Shown here: in pieces, positions 1 through 37,514 of the stretch | How the letters are laid out: each line of letters begins with the position of its first letter | How positions within the stretch are numbered: the first letter of the stretch is position 1 | Assembly: GCA_026413225.1 (NCBI GenBank) | Contig: CM048553.1 | Span: 46,230,001-46,294,000, forward strand | Length of the DNA stretch: 64,000 nucleotides | Source of the DNA: Otis tarda | Taxonomy: Eukaryota > Chordata > Aves > Otidiformes > Otididae | Direction of reading: 5' to 3' | The notes under the pieces: generated by a model | Told to the model about the DNA's origin: nothing | The model's input: only the letters and a program-made list of their open reading frames with translations | Database searches by the model: none | Position numbers and translations under genes: made by a program

Positions 1-1425
1 TAGCTCTGCTGATACAAATGTTTTGTAAAACTTTTGATTTGGACTGGAAACTGATCAAGATTTCAAACCAAACAGTCGTACCTTTTCCCATTTGGAGGAT
101 ATTGGCTTCTTGGTGGAAGCCATTGCACATAGACAGAAGCTGAGAGATGGATGGGAGGCTAGGGATGCAAAGCCGGGTCAGATACCATTAACAGTAGAAG
201 GCAATAATGCTTCCCAAAGAAACGTGTGTAGCTGTGATGGAAATACTCCATGGAAAGATGGAATATATATAGTTATTTCCTAGTAGTTGGTTGGTGAGGC
301 TAATGTTAGGGTCACAAATAAGGCAGATTTACCGGATTTATCCTTGATGTGGTTAAGAGTTCTTCAGGAGAGTTTTTCTCTTGCAAAATGGTAATATTTG
401 GTTATTTTTTTTAGTACTTGCAGTGTGTACTTTAAAGGCTTAATTAATGGATGTTGTGTTATGGTTCTGCAAGAAATCAGTGGAACAACTCAATTTGAGT
501 AACAAATTCAATTAATGTAACAAAACTCAATTTGAGAGTGTATTGGAAGGGGAAGATGACACTTACTTCACCCAAAATTGATCTTTGTTACTGCCTGTAA
601 TAGATTTCATTCGTTCACTCACTGTCACATCACATGCTTACAAACCCCATGATGTTTATGTTGAAGGGTTGTGACCAGAATTGTGTGTGATATAGGTGAC
701 TATGAAGGCTTGCTATTGAGGCCATAGTACTTACCTTGGATTACTCTAACAAGCAGTTTTTGATTTTTTTTGTTTTGTGTTGTTTGGGATCTCGACTGTT
801 TGGGTATTCACTGTCCTGTCTCACTCCTTGGGAGTCTTGGGCAGAGTTTCTGAGTCTCATCCTCCTCTTGTTCTCCTTGCTGGGATATTTTATGGCTCCT
901 GACCTATTCTTCAGCTTACTGCCTTTTCTCTAGTCTTCGGTTTATTTTCAGTCTTTCTGTTATCTGGTGATTTGAATGAAACCACGTCTGTGATGCTCTG
1001 TAGCAGTTAACACATGGTTCCTTTGTCCTTTGCTCTATTAATCGCAAATGCTACTCACGCTTCATTGAGATTGATTTTTCTGTTTCTGTCATGGATCTCT
1101 CCTCTACAGTCTCTTGCTTACAGTTTAGAAACAAGGACTGGAGGAATTTTTTTTTCTTTAAAATCACCATTTAGTTATTAATCTCATTTTTAGTTAAATC
1201 AGGTTATTGAGTTCTTGACATCGTTAGAACAGATGTAAATAAATAATGGCATCATTTTTATAACAGACCCAGGGGATACTGAGCGATTTTGAGCATGAGA
1301 AAGTTGATTTCTAAATCATATTGTTATACATAGTAACAACTGTGGCTGAGCAAAACCAAATACCATCACTTCCTTTCATCGCCATTTGGAATTGTTTTAT
1401 CTTACTCGCTTTTGTTTTCTTGCAG
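1..1425 (+). other. ATP2C1: ATP2C1 intron, 5' edge of window
   Basis: This intronic sequence precedes the first visible ATP2C1 coding exon. I searched it for the preceding exon, which should encode the end of the first membrane hairpin, and did not find it. That exon and the N-terminal exons (about 108 residues by human numbering) must lie upstream of the window. No repeat was recognised here. Confidence 0.75.
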
Positions 1426-27446
<26,021 letters not shown>

Positions 27447-28440
27447 TGCATATTGCATTCTTTTGTTTGCAAACTTAGGGATTGCTGTCTAAAGATGTAG
27501 GAAAAAGCAAAACAATATTTGGAGGATAAAGAAAACCCGAGGGCTTTTGACAAGTCCTTTGTTTCACTGGCTAACGATGAACCTTCATGTTTCAAGACTG
27601 TTTAGCATTTAACTTCCAGCTGTGGGAGTAACAAATGAAATTATGCAACTTTGGTAACATTTTGCCTCAAACACAAATTTACTTTTGAGATTGAACGGGA
27701 TTTGGGGGGCCGGAGGGATTAATTTAAAGAAAGATTTAAGCCCAAGTCCCATTCTCTGCACTTAAAAGATATAACTGTGTGAAATCCTTCTCTTAGATAT
27801 AAATATTTTAGTTTGTTTTTATTTAAAACATTGTACTATTTTACTTCTATGGTGGTGGGACTTTGCTACTAATACAAGGATAAAAAAAATATTTCAGAGG
27901 CATTCCACTGGGTTTAGAGTCTGTCACAAGAGTGCCATATTCTAGCTACTGTATTTATTTACTTTATCCTGCAATGTGTAAGCGGCTCAAGTACCTTGTG
28001 CTACAGGTTTTTTTTGTATCCCGAGTTTTTTTTTGCACAGGATGTGACCGCTGTCGGATCACTGTTTTTCTTTTCTTTTTCTGTGATTGGAAAGCCTATA
28101 CTGCAATTTGAAGTAAACGTTTGCTTTTCTTATGTGTGTTGTCTCTTTCTTTTAAAAGAAACTGGCATTAGCATGCTTGTTTTGATAAAATTTTAGATAC
28201 AATCTTTGTTTCATGTCTTGTTCCATATTTACTTTAGCTTATGACTGTTAGATCACTTGAGAGATTAGAAGACACTACTGTTACTGAAATGATTTATAGT
28301 GTATTGAATGAGAAAATGAATGCACTAATCCTCACTCTAATGGCACAAAACCCCACCCCTCTTTCAAAGAAGCTTGGACTTTTCCTTCCTCTTCCTTATC
28401 ATAAAAATAAATGTTTTACTGGTAGCATAACAAAAATTTA
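27447..28440 (+). other. ATP2C1: Probable ATP2C1 3' UTR
   Basis: This is AT-rich sequence after the stop. A canonical AATAAA lies at 28406-28411, followed within about 55 bases by a GT-rich element near 28455-28470, so cleavage around 28425-28440 is plausible. Further AATAAA-like signals occur near 29434 and 29782, so a longer form cannot be excluded. The extent is inferred. Confidence 0.5.
28406..28411 (+). terminator. ATP2C1: Candidate ATP2C1 poly(A) signal AATAAA
   Basis: This perfect AATAAA hexamer lies 960 bp after the stop codon and is followed by a G/T-rich downstream segment. It is only one of several candidates. Confidence 0.45.
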
Positions 28441-31400
28441 AGCTACAGAATGACTTTTTGTGGGTAGAAAAGCATTATAGTAGGTGTGTGTCTTGGTCTG
28501 TTAAAAGTATTTTAGTACATGATAATGTCTAATATTCACTAATTGGAAATGCTGTTCTTCCTCAAAATAGACTTGGAGCTGTTGTCATCAGTGTCTTCTC
28601 ATCAGAGTAGGACTCCTCATCCCTTGAGGAAATGCAGGGAATAATCACCTAGGGAATCTTGAAAAGAGGATGACTAAGATCTCTATGGGGATTTGGAGAC
28701 GTAATGGTATCTCTTTTGCTTGAAAGCATGTGCATATGTATAGCTTTTCATACTGTAACCTGAAAGCATAGCATTGTTATTGGCTCTGGACCATGCTGTC
28801 ACAAGTCATCCTGTCGGTTTATGAGGAAATGTTGTAAACAGGCAGTGGGATATTTCCACACTTACTCCTGTGGCTTGCCCCACATGCCATGCTTAAAATC
28901 TGGGGTGAACTTGGAAGACAAGGCAGTTTGGAAAGTGCTGTATTAATTTCTCTTCTAAGAGGTTTTTTTTTTAATTGTTCTCTTCTTTTTTCCTCTGGAG
29001 ATTCCCAGACTTGGTCAGGAAGTGGGGCTGTGGGCAGGACATGAGTGCACTACTGAGTCTGCTTTACACATGCAATTCATCCACTGCTCTGGCTGACCCT
29101 GGGCCTTCTCAATATGGACGTGCGACCTGGACTACCAATGTGCAGGAGGTCTAATTGTGTCAAGGCAAAGACTGCTGCATAAGGCTCCTGTCTCTTTCTG
29201 CAGGATGCTATGTAAACCACTGAGCTGGTAGGGCCTGAACAGGATGACCTCTTAATGAAAGGGTCTCGTCTTGAAGCAAAATTTTATTTCCAGCAGTTCT
29301 GCCTTTCAGAAGTTGAACAGATTTGTCAGTGTTCCTCCTGTTGAACTATTACAATCTTTGGCAAGTGGGGCTGTAGTTGTTCAGTATTGTTGTAGTGTGT
29401 TCAGTATTTCAATACAATTTCAGAACACTTATTAATAAAATACTTAGTATTCGTCAGTAAAGACCGATAGTAAAAATTGACAGTGCATGCTGATGAAGAA
29501 TCTCTCGAACGAAGTTGGGTTTGGAGAAAGTACAGCAACTCTACCTTTCACATACTAAGTCTTAACTTGTTGATATGCTCTGTGGGATTTGACTGCTTTG
29601 TGCTCTGCACTTGGTCTTGGAGTCCCAGAAGTCTAAATAAGTACAGAAGTGCAGATGAACACCACTTCCAGGCTAAGACAACAAATTGTTACTGCTCAGT
29701 CTTTAAACAAATGTTATTAAGTACCCCTTTCCCAGCATAAGTCTCACTTTCTGAATAAGGTATGTCAGTCTGGACAAGAAATAAAATTTCAGTCTCTTAC
29801 AAACAATTAATTCTGCCTTCTTGCAGGGTGAACTTCATTGAATGCAATTCACTTTAACTGTGCCAAAATAAGTTTTGCTGTGTTTTCCAGGGGAAGATGA
29901 AACAATAACAAGTAATTCATCTAGCTCTATCTTACTATTTATGAAAAATGTGTGGACTGAATTCCATTGCAATATTTTGGCTCCACTTTTGATCGTTACC
30001 ACCTAACCGCTAGTTTGAGAGGTCTTTCTCCAGAACAATTGAACCAATTTGGGGATTTTGCCACAAAAAATGAGGCATTTAATGTGGAGTAAAAACAGAC
30101 AGCAACCAAGGAATTTAATTGCTCTTATTAAAGCGTGAAATAGAGAACTCTTATTAAGAGCCCTTTATTTTTCCTCTGAAGAAGATCGAGTCATTATAGG
30201 TTTTCAAAAGGGAAAAACTGAAATGTTTGATTTAAATTCTGAATAGTAACCCTGGAATCAGTAATTATTTTCTTCTGCATACAGGATTGGTGTTTGCAAT
30301 GAGGTATTTCATTTTGTTGGCAACAGCTGAATTCTGATTGAGAACACATTTCCAGTAATTGTTAATGATTGAGTCAGCACTGCCAAAGATATTCTCTCAA
30401 AATGCCATGTGATCATAGCAGCCTTTTTATCCAAAAGTGGAATTTTGAGTTTATCCCAGTATTCTGACCTATCTAAGATAACTGCTGCTCACCAAGTCTC
30501 AAGAATTTATGCTCTCCAGCACTTTTCCAATATGGGATTCAGAGCAAATTAAGATCTCTCTTCTCACTGTGCTAACAAAGTGGAATCAAAGATTGCCTGT
30601 ATTTTTATATTTAAGACTTGTTTAAAATATGTGACTATTTCTGATGATTAAAAACCATAAGGACCTACAAGCTTGGTAAAATGAAACACATGGGATCATA
30701 ATGGATCAGAGGATAATTTGGATGATTAAGGATTTAAGTTTTAATTAGTAATATCTAGAGCTTTAACCCCTTTCAACTTCAAATACTAAAGTCTCATCTG
30801 ATAGAAGAGTGATTTTGTAGACTGCTGAAAATGGAAGTCTATTTAGAAGTGGATTGTAAAGGGCTACTAACTTGCTGTGTGGTTGAGTGTAGCTCCCACC
30901 TGCTGGTAGTTTATTTAAGTAGCAGTTCCTTTGCTGGAAGAAATGTTAAATATTACTATCTCAGGCTGTATCTCAAAAATACTTTTCTCATGAGTGTAAT
31001 GTTATAAATCTATTCTCACTGAATATATTACGGCACTATCAAGACACAGCTGTATGATATCAGATCCTTCCTGTAAGTCACAAGAACTTTCATGTGGGCA
31101 GCTGTCAGCTGACATAAGTAGGACTGAAAACTGAGCACACAATGATGCATGAATCAAGCGTGAATTCTGGTAAATAATGAGCAAAATCTTAATGATTAAA
31201 GGTGGAAATCATTATTTTCCTGAATGTAAGAAAAGGTATACAGATTCTTGAGGAGAAAAACAAGAAATGTAGTAATGAGATTTAACATGGGGAAGACACT
31301 GGAAAACCAAGTTTTGTAAGAAAAGCATTTATGTAAATTGACTAATTTTGCTGGAAAGTTAAAATATAGAAAGCACTAAAATATACTGATGATGTAGAAT

Positions 31401-32219
31401 TTTAAAAAATATAAATTGTTTTTCACTATTATGTTAATAGTAAAGGTTTGTCAAGTAACTTAGTGTACGTCAGGGCAAGTTAATTTTAGTTATAGATGTG
31501 TTAATTTTAGTACAGCCTCTAGAGAAAGGAGGTTAACTCCAGTGACAACAATTTGTTAATGGCAATTGTACACAATTACTCTGAATCAGCAGACTTGCCT
31601 AAACTTGCTACCCTGTGATAGCTTTATGGATGCATGTGAGCATTGAACCCTTACTTCATACTAGAAGCTAAAGTTCCTCCGCAAGTTCAGTACCTCTAAC
31701 ACTGCAAGCACAATTTACACAGTTGTCACCAAGTAAAGCTAGCTCTCTCCAAAAGTACAAATACTCTACCTGTAAAGACTAATTCTACACTATTTTAAAC
31801 TTGTCAATTTCCATTTTAATGTGGTCTGTAAGACACTAATTACTGTGTTCCTCAAACTCAATGTAAAAATTGCATTTTTTTTGGAAGTTAGGAGTGTTCA
31901 GGGAGATGGAAGGATAGCCACCTGTAAGCATTAAGGAAAAGAATTCCTCTAAAATAGTCTAGCTCTGAAATGCTGAACAACTTTGCTCTCATTTTCAATG
32001 AGACTGATACCTTTAAAGAAAAACAAAACACCACCAGAACTTTTACACAGCACCTCTTTTTTAGAAGAGTGTTAATTACAAAAAAAAATGTACATAAAAT
32101 TCCCTGAAGCCAGAGCTGCTGGTGAAGATCAAATCAGGAATTTGTGTGAAAACAGCTGATGGCCACATATTTTGATGTAATTTCTTCCATGTGCATGGCA
32201 TTAGAAGTTATTCCACTTT
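28441..32219. other. Convergent intergenic region ATP2C1-ASTE1
   Basis: This AT-rich sequence separates the 3' ends of ATP2C1 (+) and ASTE1 (-). I recognised no exon, RNA gene or transposable element. Part of it may belong to longer 3' UTRs of either gene. No canonical minus-strand poly(A) signal was spotted immediately after the ASTE1 stop. Weaker candidates lie near 31814 and 30910. Confidence 0.6.
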
Positions 32220-32514
32220 TCAGTCATCCACTCCAAGTGACGCAAACCTATTAGCATTGCATAAATGCTGTGTTTCTGGTACTGCACACCTGATGGCCTT
32301 TTTTTTCTTATTAGATGCTTTCTTCTTTTTGCAGGACTCAGATCTGGTCTTGGTCATCTTCTGAAAGAAGTCTGGAGATACAATTGACTCCACCCTATTT
32401 AACAAAACCTGATAAAGCTGAGTCATTTTTGGAGATAAACTAAACAGATTTTCCACTGAAGGTGTCGATTTAAGCTCTTGATACAGTCTGTGCACAAGGG
32501 TCCCAGTGTAAAGC
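32220..32514 (-). CDS. ASTE1: ASTE1 exon 4 (574-671), Lys-rich C-terminus
   Basis: This 295-nt terminal coding exon begins by completing an Arg codon, then encodes LYTGTLVHRLYQELKSTPSV, and ends SLGVDD followed by TGA. The acceptor is GAGCAG. It contains an A8 run in coding sense (32306-32299) within a lysine cluster. Confidence 0.93.
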
Positions 32515-34489
32515 CTGCTCAAAGGAAGGAGAGAATCCTCATTTTAGAATAACACCTCACTAGGACAGGTAGAAACATGATATTTAATGAAATACAGATC
32601 TTAACTGAAAACAGGATCCAACTGTGGGCTCCTGAAGGATACCTGTTCTACTCAGTATTTTTCTCCATATGAATATCTTTAAAGAGGGGAGTTCAAATGT
32701 AGTAAAATTGGCCAAAGGAGTTTGACACAGAATATAAAACATGGGAACACAGTCCATCAGGAGCTTGTGTGGAAAGCAGATCTCTGAAACATCCTTACCT
32801 ACTTAGGTCTGGCTCAGAGAGAGGAGTGCAAAGCAGCTGGTTGAGATACAATCCCATCTGAAGACAGCACTGCCACTGGCAAAAACTGTGTGCAGCATCT
32901 AAATCAAAGTCTTTATTTTGCAATTTCTTTTCCTTCCATTTTAGAAATTCGTTATATGCAATACTGTCATCTTCAGCACATAAAACTGTGGGATCTAGGT
33001 TATAAATAAAAAATGACATGCAAATAAATGTTCTGATGTGAACAGGATGAAAGGTATCTGCAATGTTCTTCAATGGTCTTCAAACCTCCAAGTTCCATTT
33101 CAGGAAGCATTAGTAATGTTTTCAAATGTCTCAAACAGAACTTTAAGGCATGAAGTTGAGTAAAAATTCAAGTATGAATATTTGTGAGAGTCTGAAATTG
33201 TGAAATCAGGAATTCTATTTGTTAGGTAATTTCTATGCTGTTCTGTGAGTGGATCAATTCCAAACAAGATTTCCATCTCACTCCCACTTAGGAAGCAAGT
33301 GGCAATCATGTCAGTCCAGTTTCTATAAACTAGAACCCTAGCAGGTGTAATCTTTGCCATTAAATGAAGGATTCTCAGAGGAAATACCACCATAACTCTA
33401 AGAGGCATAAATATTACTGAAATAATTTGTGTGATAACTTACTTAGTACTTTCAAATTCAATTCTCTCAATGCACAAGCAGACAAAGGGTGCATGAGCAA
33501 CTCAGCATTTTTAAGTATAGATGATTTTAGAAAAAAAATAATGAGAAATAAAGTGTCTATTGGAATGCATCAATTGTAGTTATTCTCTTTTGATGCATGA
33601 CTATGTTAAGCTTAATTTTTTTTGTAACTCTGAATTAATCTTTTAATCCTAAAGAATGCATTTATAAATGCAAACTAATGTTTTACAAGATGGCAAAGCA
33701 CTTTTTTACCTACATAAAATGTTAAATGGATGGCTAGAACTGCTTCTCTGCTTTGTATCAATGCAAAGCATGTGACATCTCAGCATACAGCGTAAATCAA
33801 TGCAAATTCATGCGAATTTGGACAACTTACAATAAAGGAAGAAAACTGAATTATGATACAGATTTTCACAGTAGCTGAATATCTAAAATTGTATTATTTG
33901 GAGACATACCTGGATCATTTGTTATCCTGTGCAGTTCTCCAGATACTATCATTAGAAGTAAAGCCTTCAATTGATGCAGCTTAACTTTAGGTTCTGAACA
34001 ATGTATCCAGTAACACGTTACAGCAACAGGGAGTTGTAAGTGACTGGGGATAGATTCTAGGAAACTCATTTTCACTCCTAGAGTCTCCAGCAAAAGCATC
34101 TGACGGCATGACATGGGCACCTGAAAATAAATAAAAAAAAATTGGAGTGGAAAAATAAAGGTAAGACTTTATTTGCTGTGAGCCGTTTCCAAAAGGCAAA
34201 CTAGCTTGTGTTTAAACTAGCTAATACTTCATGTTTTCAATAAATTTATTTGTTTCACAGATACTCTGAACAGGAAATATTTCTTAAAATACTACTTAAG
34301 CTTTAAAAACTACACAGTTAACTGTTAGGTAGAAGGATAAAGGTCATTTTTTACAATTATTGCCCGAGGTTAGATTTTTAAAAGGTTTCAGAGTCTACAA
34401 ATCAGGTGACTTAATTTAAACTCCCATGTAAAATTTGACTTGCTTGGAAAATCTTGTGACCATAATGCATTATAATTACTTTGGTATGG

Positions 34490-34529
<40 letters not shown>

Positions 34530-37427
34530 CCTTCATTTTGTGCCTCTTAAAAGTTACACTTGCTTTGGGAGATGCAATGGAGATGTCTGTTCTTGATATG
34601 TTGAAAACACACTTAGCTGTAGTCACAATGAAATCTTAAGTGTGAAGCTTGCATTTTTTTACCTGCAATGTATTAATTCCTAGCATGTGTTCCCTATTTG
34701 CTGTGCTACTTAGCTTCTAAAAAGTGGTGTTATAAACTTCATCCATAACTTAAGGCATGCAGCAGAATTGCAGCAGGCTACTTAATAGTAACTAGAGTGC
34801 TTTGTGAACTTGATTAGGATGCTTTTGCCTATTTCTTAGGCAGATATCCCCATAGTAGAACACAAACTGAAATAGGCGAAATTTCAATTTGTGTTCTACT
34901 GAACAGAATAACCCTTCTTCTTCTAACCTTCTGTTGAACTGGTAATTCCCATATATTTAGTAAGGAGTTACTATAATAGCGTAAACTCAAATTCATTAAA
35001 CAGCATACATACTGAGACCAAATTAAGGTGTCATTAATGTTTCTTAAAATCCAAAACCAGGATTTTTCAAACTCTTAAGTGTTTGCATACTGCTCATTTG
35101 AAAGACTTAACAATAAACCTGTGTAAAATAAAATAAAGTGTATGTAGGCCTTGGGAACCATAGCTATCTGCAGCATTTCATAGTAGTGATAGACTTGGTT
35201 CTTATATGAAATAGCCACCAGCAAACGATAAAAAAAATACAGCACAGCCCACACATAGATATGTTAAAAATTGATCTGAATGCCAGAATGGATAGAGCAT
35301 GTGGCTTAAATATGCAGTATTAAAAGTCATAGATTGTATTTCCAGATGTTTCAGAAATTACTGCATACAAAACCTGTGTTATGTAACTCTGGGAATGGGA
35401 GATCACTTTCCATTCGCAGCAAGAGTTACACTCTTAATAGTTAGAATTTAAATATATAGAATTGCTAATGGTGACTGGAACTAACCTAGTACAACTTTCC
35501 TTTGATTACAAGCTGGTTTTCAGGTGCTGTTCTGTCTGGCAAGCAGCAGATGTCCACATTAGCAGGACGTGTACTTGCATCAGGTAAAATTCCTGGGCAG
35601 CTGCAAGATTCATACATGAAATAATGGTGATTTTTAGTAGAAAAACATGGGTCGTATTTTGTTTCAGAACATTGCTCCGAAACATCCATAGCTTGATCAA
35701 ATGTACATTAAGTTTTGTAGTGTTAAACCACACTTTTCTAAGAAATTTCATGAAACCGAGTTCCTTCCTATAATTACAAAGTCAAGTATTAGTGTAACAG
35801 AGTACACAGGCTGAAAGAAGGGCTTAGAATGGAAAATTTAGGTAGTACTACATATGCACACAACCAACTTTTCATAGAACTTATGTTGGTACACTTTGGT
35901 GGGGGCAGGAAGAGAAGAAGAAAAGGCAACCTATGTAGCTTCTTAAGTATCACAGGCCACGCTCAGAGCCCTGCAGGTACTTCTGTATTAAGTACTTACT
36001 GAGGTGGCTTTTTTCAGGCATTGCATTTAGTGGCCTTTTGGCAAATGCGAGTCCCAACTATGTTTTCTCACTCGTGAAACAGTTAGCCATGATCTGTTGT
36101 GACAACCATTTACCTCCATTAACTTGTCCAAAGGAAAATGATCATCACAAAAATCTGTGGGGAGGCTTGCTGCTGGAACAAATGTTTTTTTAAGTGTCTT
36201 TTGGAGTCTGTCAAATTCACATACAACTGGCGGCTCGTTGGTCTGCTTACTTGGAGAAGCAGCTTGAGTATTCTGAGATACTTTCAGAAGCAGTCCATAG
36301 ATAACTTGTCGAATGGGCAAAGCTGTGCTATGTGCGCTAGGTCTCTGCATGTTCTCCACCTGAACATGGAGGAAGGTACTTCTTAGTATCAGGGCATCGC
36401 TGATGAAGGGGGCCAGCTTACCTTTTGCCAAAGCATCGAGTACCCACTGTGGTAAGCCTGCTTTCCTGGCAGCCTCACACTCGTACTTCCCATTCTGAAA
36501 AAAGTCCTCAAGATTCACGTCAGACGGAGTATAATCCTCCATGGAAGCGCACAGAAGCGCTCTTATTTCTTCTCTCTGGTGTTTCTTAAGGTATTGCAGC
36601 ACACGGTCGACAGCCTCGGTGGGCCCGGCGAACTGTGCCAGCCAGTTCAGAAGTCCCTGAAGTCGGAGGTGCTTCCCCCCCTTCCCCGCCGCGCACCCCC
36701 TCGGAAATCGCACTTTCCTGAAGAACACCTCGAGAGCTGCCAGATCGATGTAGTCGTTGCCGTTCATGACGGCGAAGAGAGGGAGCAGGCTCTTGTTCAG
36801 GGGACTGAAATGCCTGCAGAACTTGTCCGCCGAGAAGCAGCGAGCGGGAACGTAGCAGCCCCGCTCCCCCTCTCCCGCGCAGACGCTCTGCCACTGGAAG
36901 TGGCTCAGGGGGCAGTAACCGGCCGCCAGGTCGAAGACGCAGAAGTCGCTATCGAGGGAAAGGACGGGGCAGCCCCAGCGGTTGGCCAGGCCGGCGATTT
37001 CCCGGTCGGCCTCGGCGAAGCACTGCACGAAGGGGACGCCCAGCCGGCCCAGCGCCTGCACGAAGGCCTCACGGGTCAACAGCGGCACCAAGCAGCCGCC
37101 GTCGCCCCGGGAGAGGCCGTGGGCCGCCCGCAACCGCTCGGAGGCTCGGCTCCGCAAGGTGGGCAGCTTCCTGTCGTCGGCGCCGCGCCCGCCGTCCAGC
37201 ACCACGAAGGGGGAAACGCGGCAGGCCCGCAGGCTGCCGAAAAACTCGCCCACGGCCGCCGCGAAGGCGCCGTAGTCGCCGCCGTGGCGGAAGTCCGCGG
37301 TGGAAGCGAAGCACAGCCGGTGGTAGAGGCTGCTCCCGTCGATGACCAGCTTGGTGTCCCTCACTCGCAGCTCGGTGAAGAACGCCCCGCGCTCCTCCAC
37401 GAACCCCGTCAGACCCTGGACGCCCAT
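32220..37427 (-). CDS. ASTE1: ASTE1, asteroid homolog 1 (FEN-like/PIN-domain nuclease), complete, 4 coding exons
   Basis: Four exons (37427-36114, 34120-33910, 32994-32799, 32514-32220) join in frame to give 671 aa plus TGA. The human protein is 679 aa. The fold is the XPG/FEN-type PIN domain. All acidic positions expected of a FEN-like active site are visible: Asp30 (VIDG), Asp78 (VLDGG), Glu139 and Asp141 (AEADREIAG), Asp159 and Asp161 (LSLDSDF) and Asp224 (NGNDY). The C-terminus is Lys-rich, with two KKKK clusters, and could serve as a nuclear localisation signal. Human ASTE1 has been reported as a structure-specific nuclease acting downstream of 53BP1-shieldin at DNA ends (established knowledge, recalled). 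The ATG at 37427 is chosen because MGVQGLTGF is the conserved family start. The gene is transcribed head-to-head with NEK11 from a CpG island. Exon 1 is GC-rich in its 5' two-thirds, unlike the other exons. Confidence 0.96.
32799..32994 (-). CDS. ASTE1: ASTE1 exon 3 (509-574)
   Basis: This exon encodes the acidic linker and DLDAAHSFCQWQCCLQMGLY and NQLLCTPLSEPDLS. Two in-phase acceptors 9 nt apart (CCTAG, exon from 32994, and CACAG, exon from 32985) both keep the frame. The first is used here for the 671-residue count. The donor is GTAAGG. Confidence 0.88.
33910..34120 (-). CDS. ASTE1: ASTE1 exon 2 (439-509)
   Basis: This 211-nt exon encodes VPMSCRQMLLLETLGVKMSF and LPVAVTCYWIHCSEPKVKLH, close to the human protein. 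The acceptor follows a T-rich tract ending TTTTCAG, and the donor is GTATGT. It ends one base into a codon. Confidence 0.95.
34493..34525. repeat. (AT)n microsatellite, about 16 units
   Basis: This is an uninterrupted AT dinucleotide repeat in ASTE1 intron 1. It is probably length-polymorphic. Confidence 0.95.
34854..34900 (-). repeat. Short hairpin: 20-bp arms, 7-nt loop
   Basis: Arms 34854-34873 and 34881-34900 are reverse complements at 19 of 20 positions around the loop AGGCGAA. The single mismatch is A-C on the plus strand but G-U in a minus-strand transcript, so ASTE1 pre-mRNA would form an unbroken 20-pair stem. No known element was recognised. Confidence 0.9.
36114..37427 (-). CDS. 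ASTE1: ASTE1 exon 1 (residues 1-438)
   Basis: This 1,314-nt exon carries the start codon and the whole nuclease core. Its reading frame runs past the splice site to a stop at 36027. Homology stops at PLDKLME, where a GAG|GTAAAT donor occurs. The exon ends in phase 0, matching exon 2. The first 850 bp lie in the CpG island. Confidence 0.95.
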
Positions 37428-37474
37428 GGCGGCGCTGACAGCCGCCGCCTTCCTCCGGCAACGGCGCCACGCCG

Positions 37475-37484
37475 CCGGAAGCGG
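37475..37484 (+). promoter_or_regulatory. ETS/GABP-like motif
   Basis: CCGGAAGCGG lies 48 bp upstream of the ASTE1 start codon. Motifs of this kind are enriched in bidirectional CpG-island promoters. It is a motif match only. Confidence 0.5.
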
Positions 37485-37509
37485 AACCAGAGCGACAGGG
37501 CGTAGTCCT

Positions 37510-37514
37510 CCAAT
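37510..37514 (+). promoter_or_regulatory. CCAAT box
   Basis: CCAAT followed by CAGAG, an NF-Y-type context, lies between the divergent genes. It is a motif match only. Confidence 0.5.

Larger units (their letters stand above)
34121..36113 (-). other. ASTE1: ASTE1 intron 1
   Basis: This 1,993-bp intron separates the nuclease-core exon from exon 2. It carries a (TA)n microsatellite and a 47-bp hairpin (listed separately). A 67-codon open frame at 35486-35689 shows no recognisable homology and was not called an exon. Confidence 0.85.

Noticed and set aside
33100..33408. 102-codon minus-strand open frame considered as an extra ASTE1 exon
   Set aside because: Exons 2 and 3 already join in phase with no missing human-homologous residues, and the frame has no homology I recognise.
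36027..36113. C-terminal extension of ASTE1 exon 1 by read-through to a stop at 36027
   Set aside because: Conserved sequence ends at a GTAAAT donor, and exon 2 continues the human-like protein in phase. Intron retention would give a truncated protein but is not the main form.
36579..37505. 308-codon plus-strand open frame antisense to ASTE1 exon 1
   Set aside because: It is a GC-rich shadow frame of ASTE1 with low-complexity Ala/Gly/Gln composition, no recognisable domain, and no match to NEK11.
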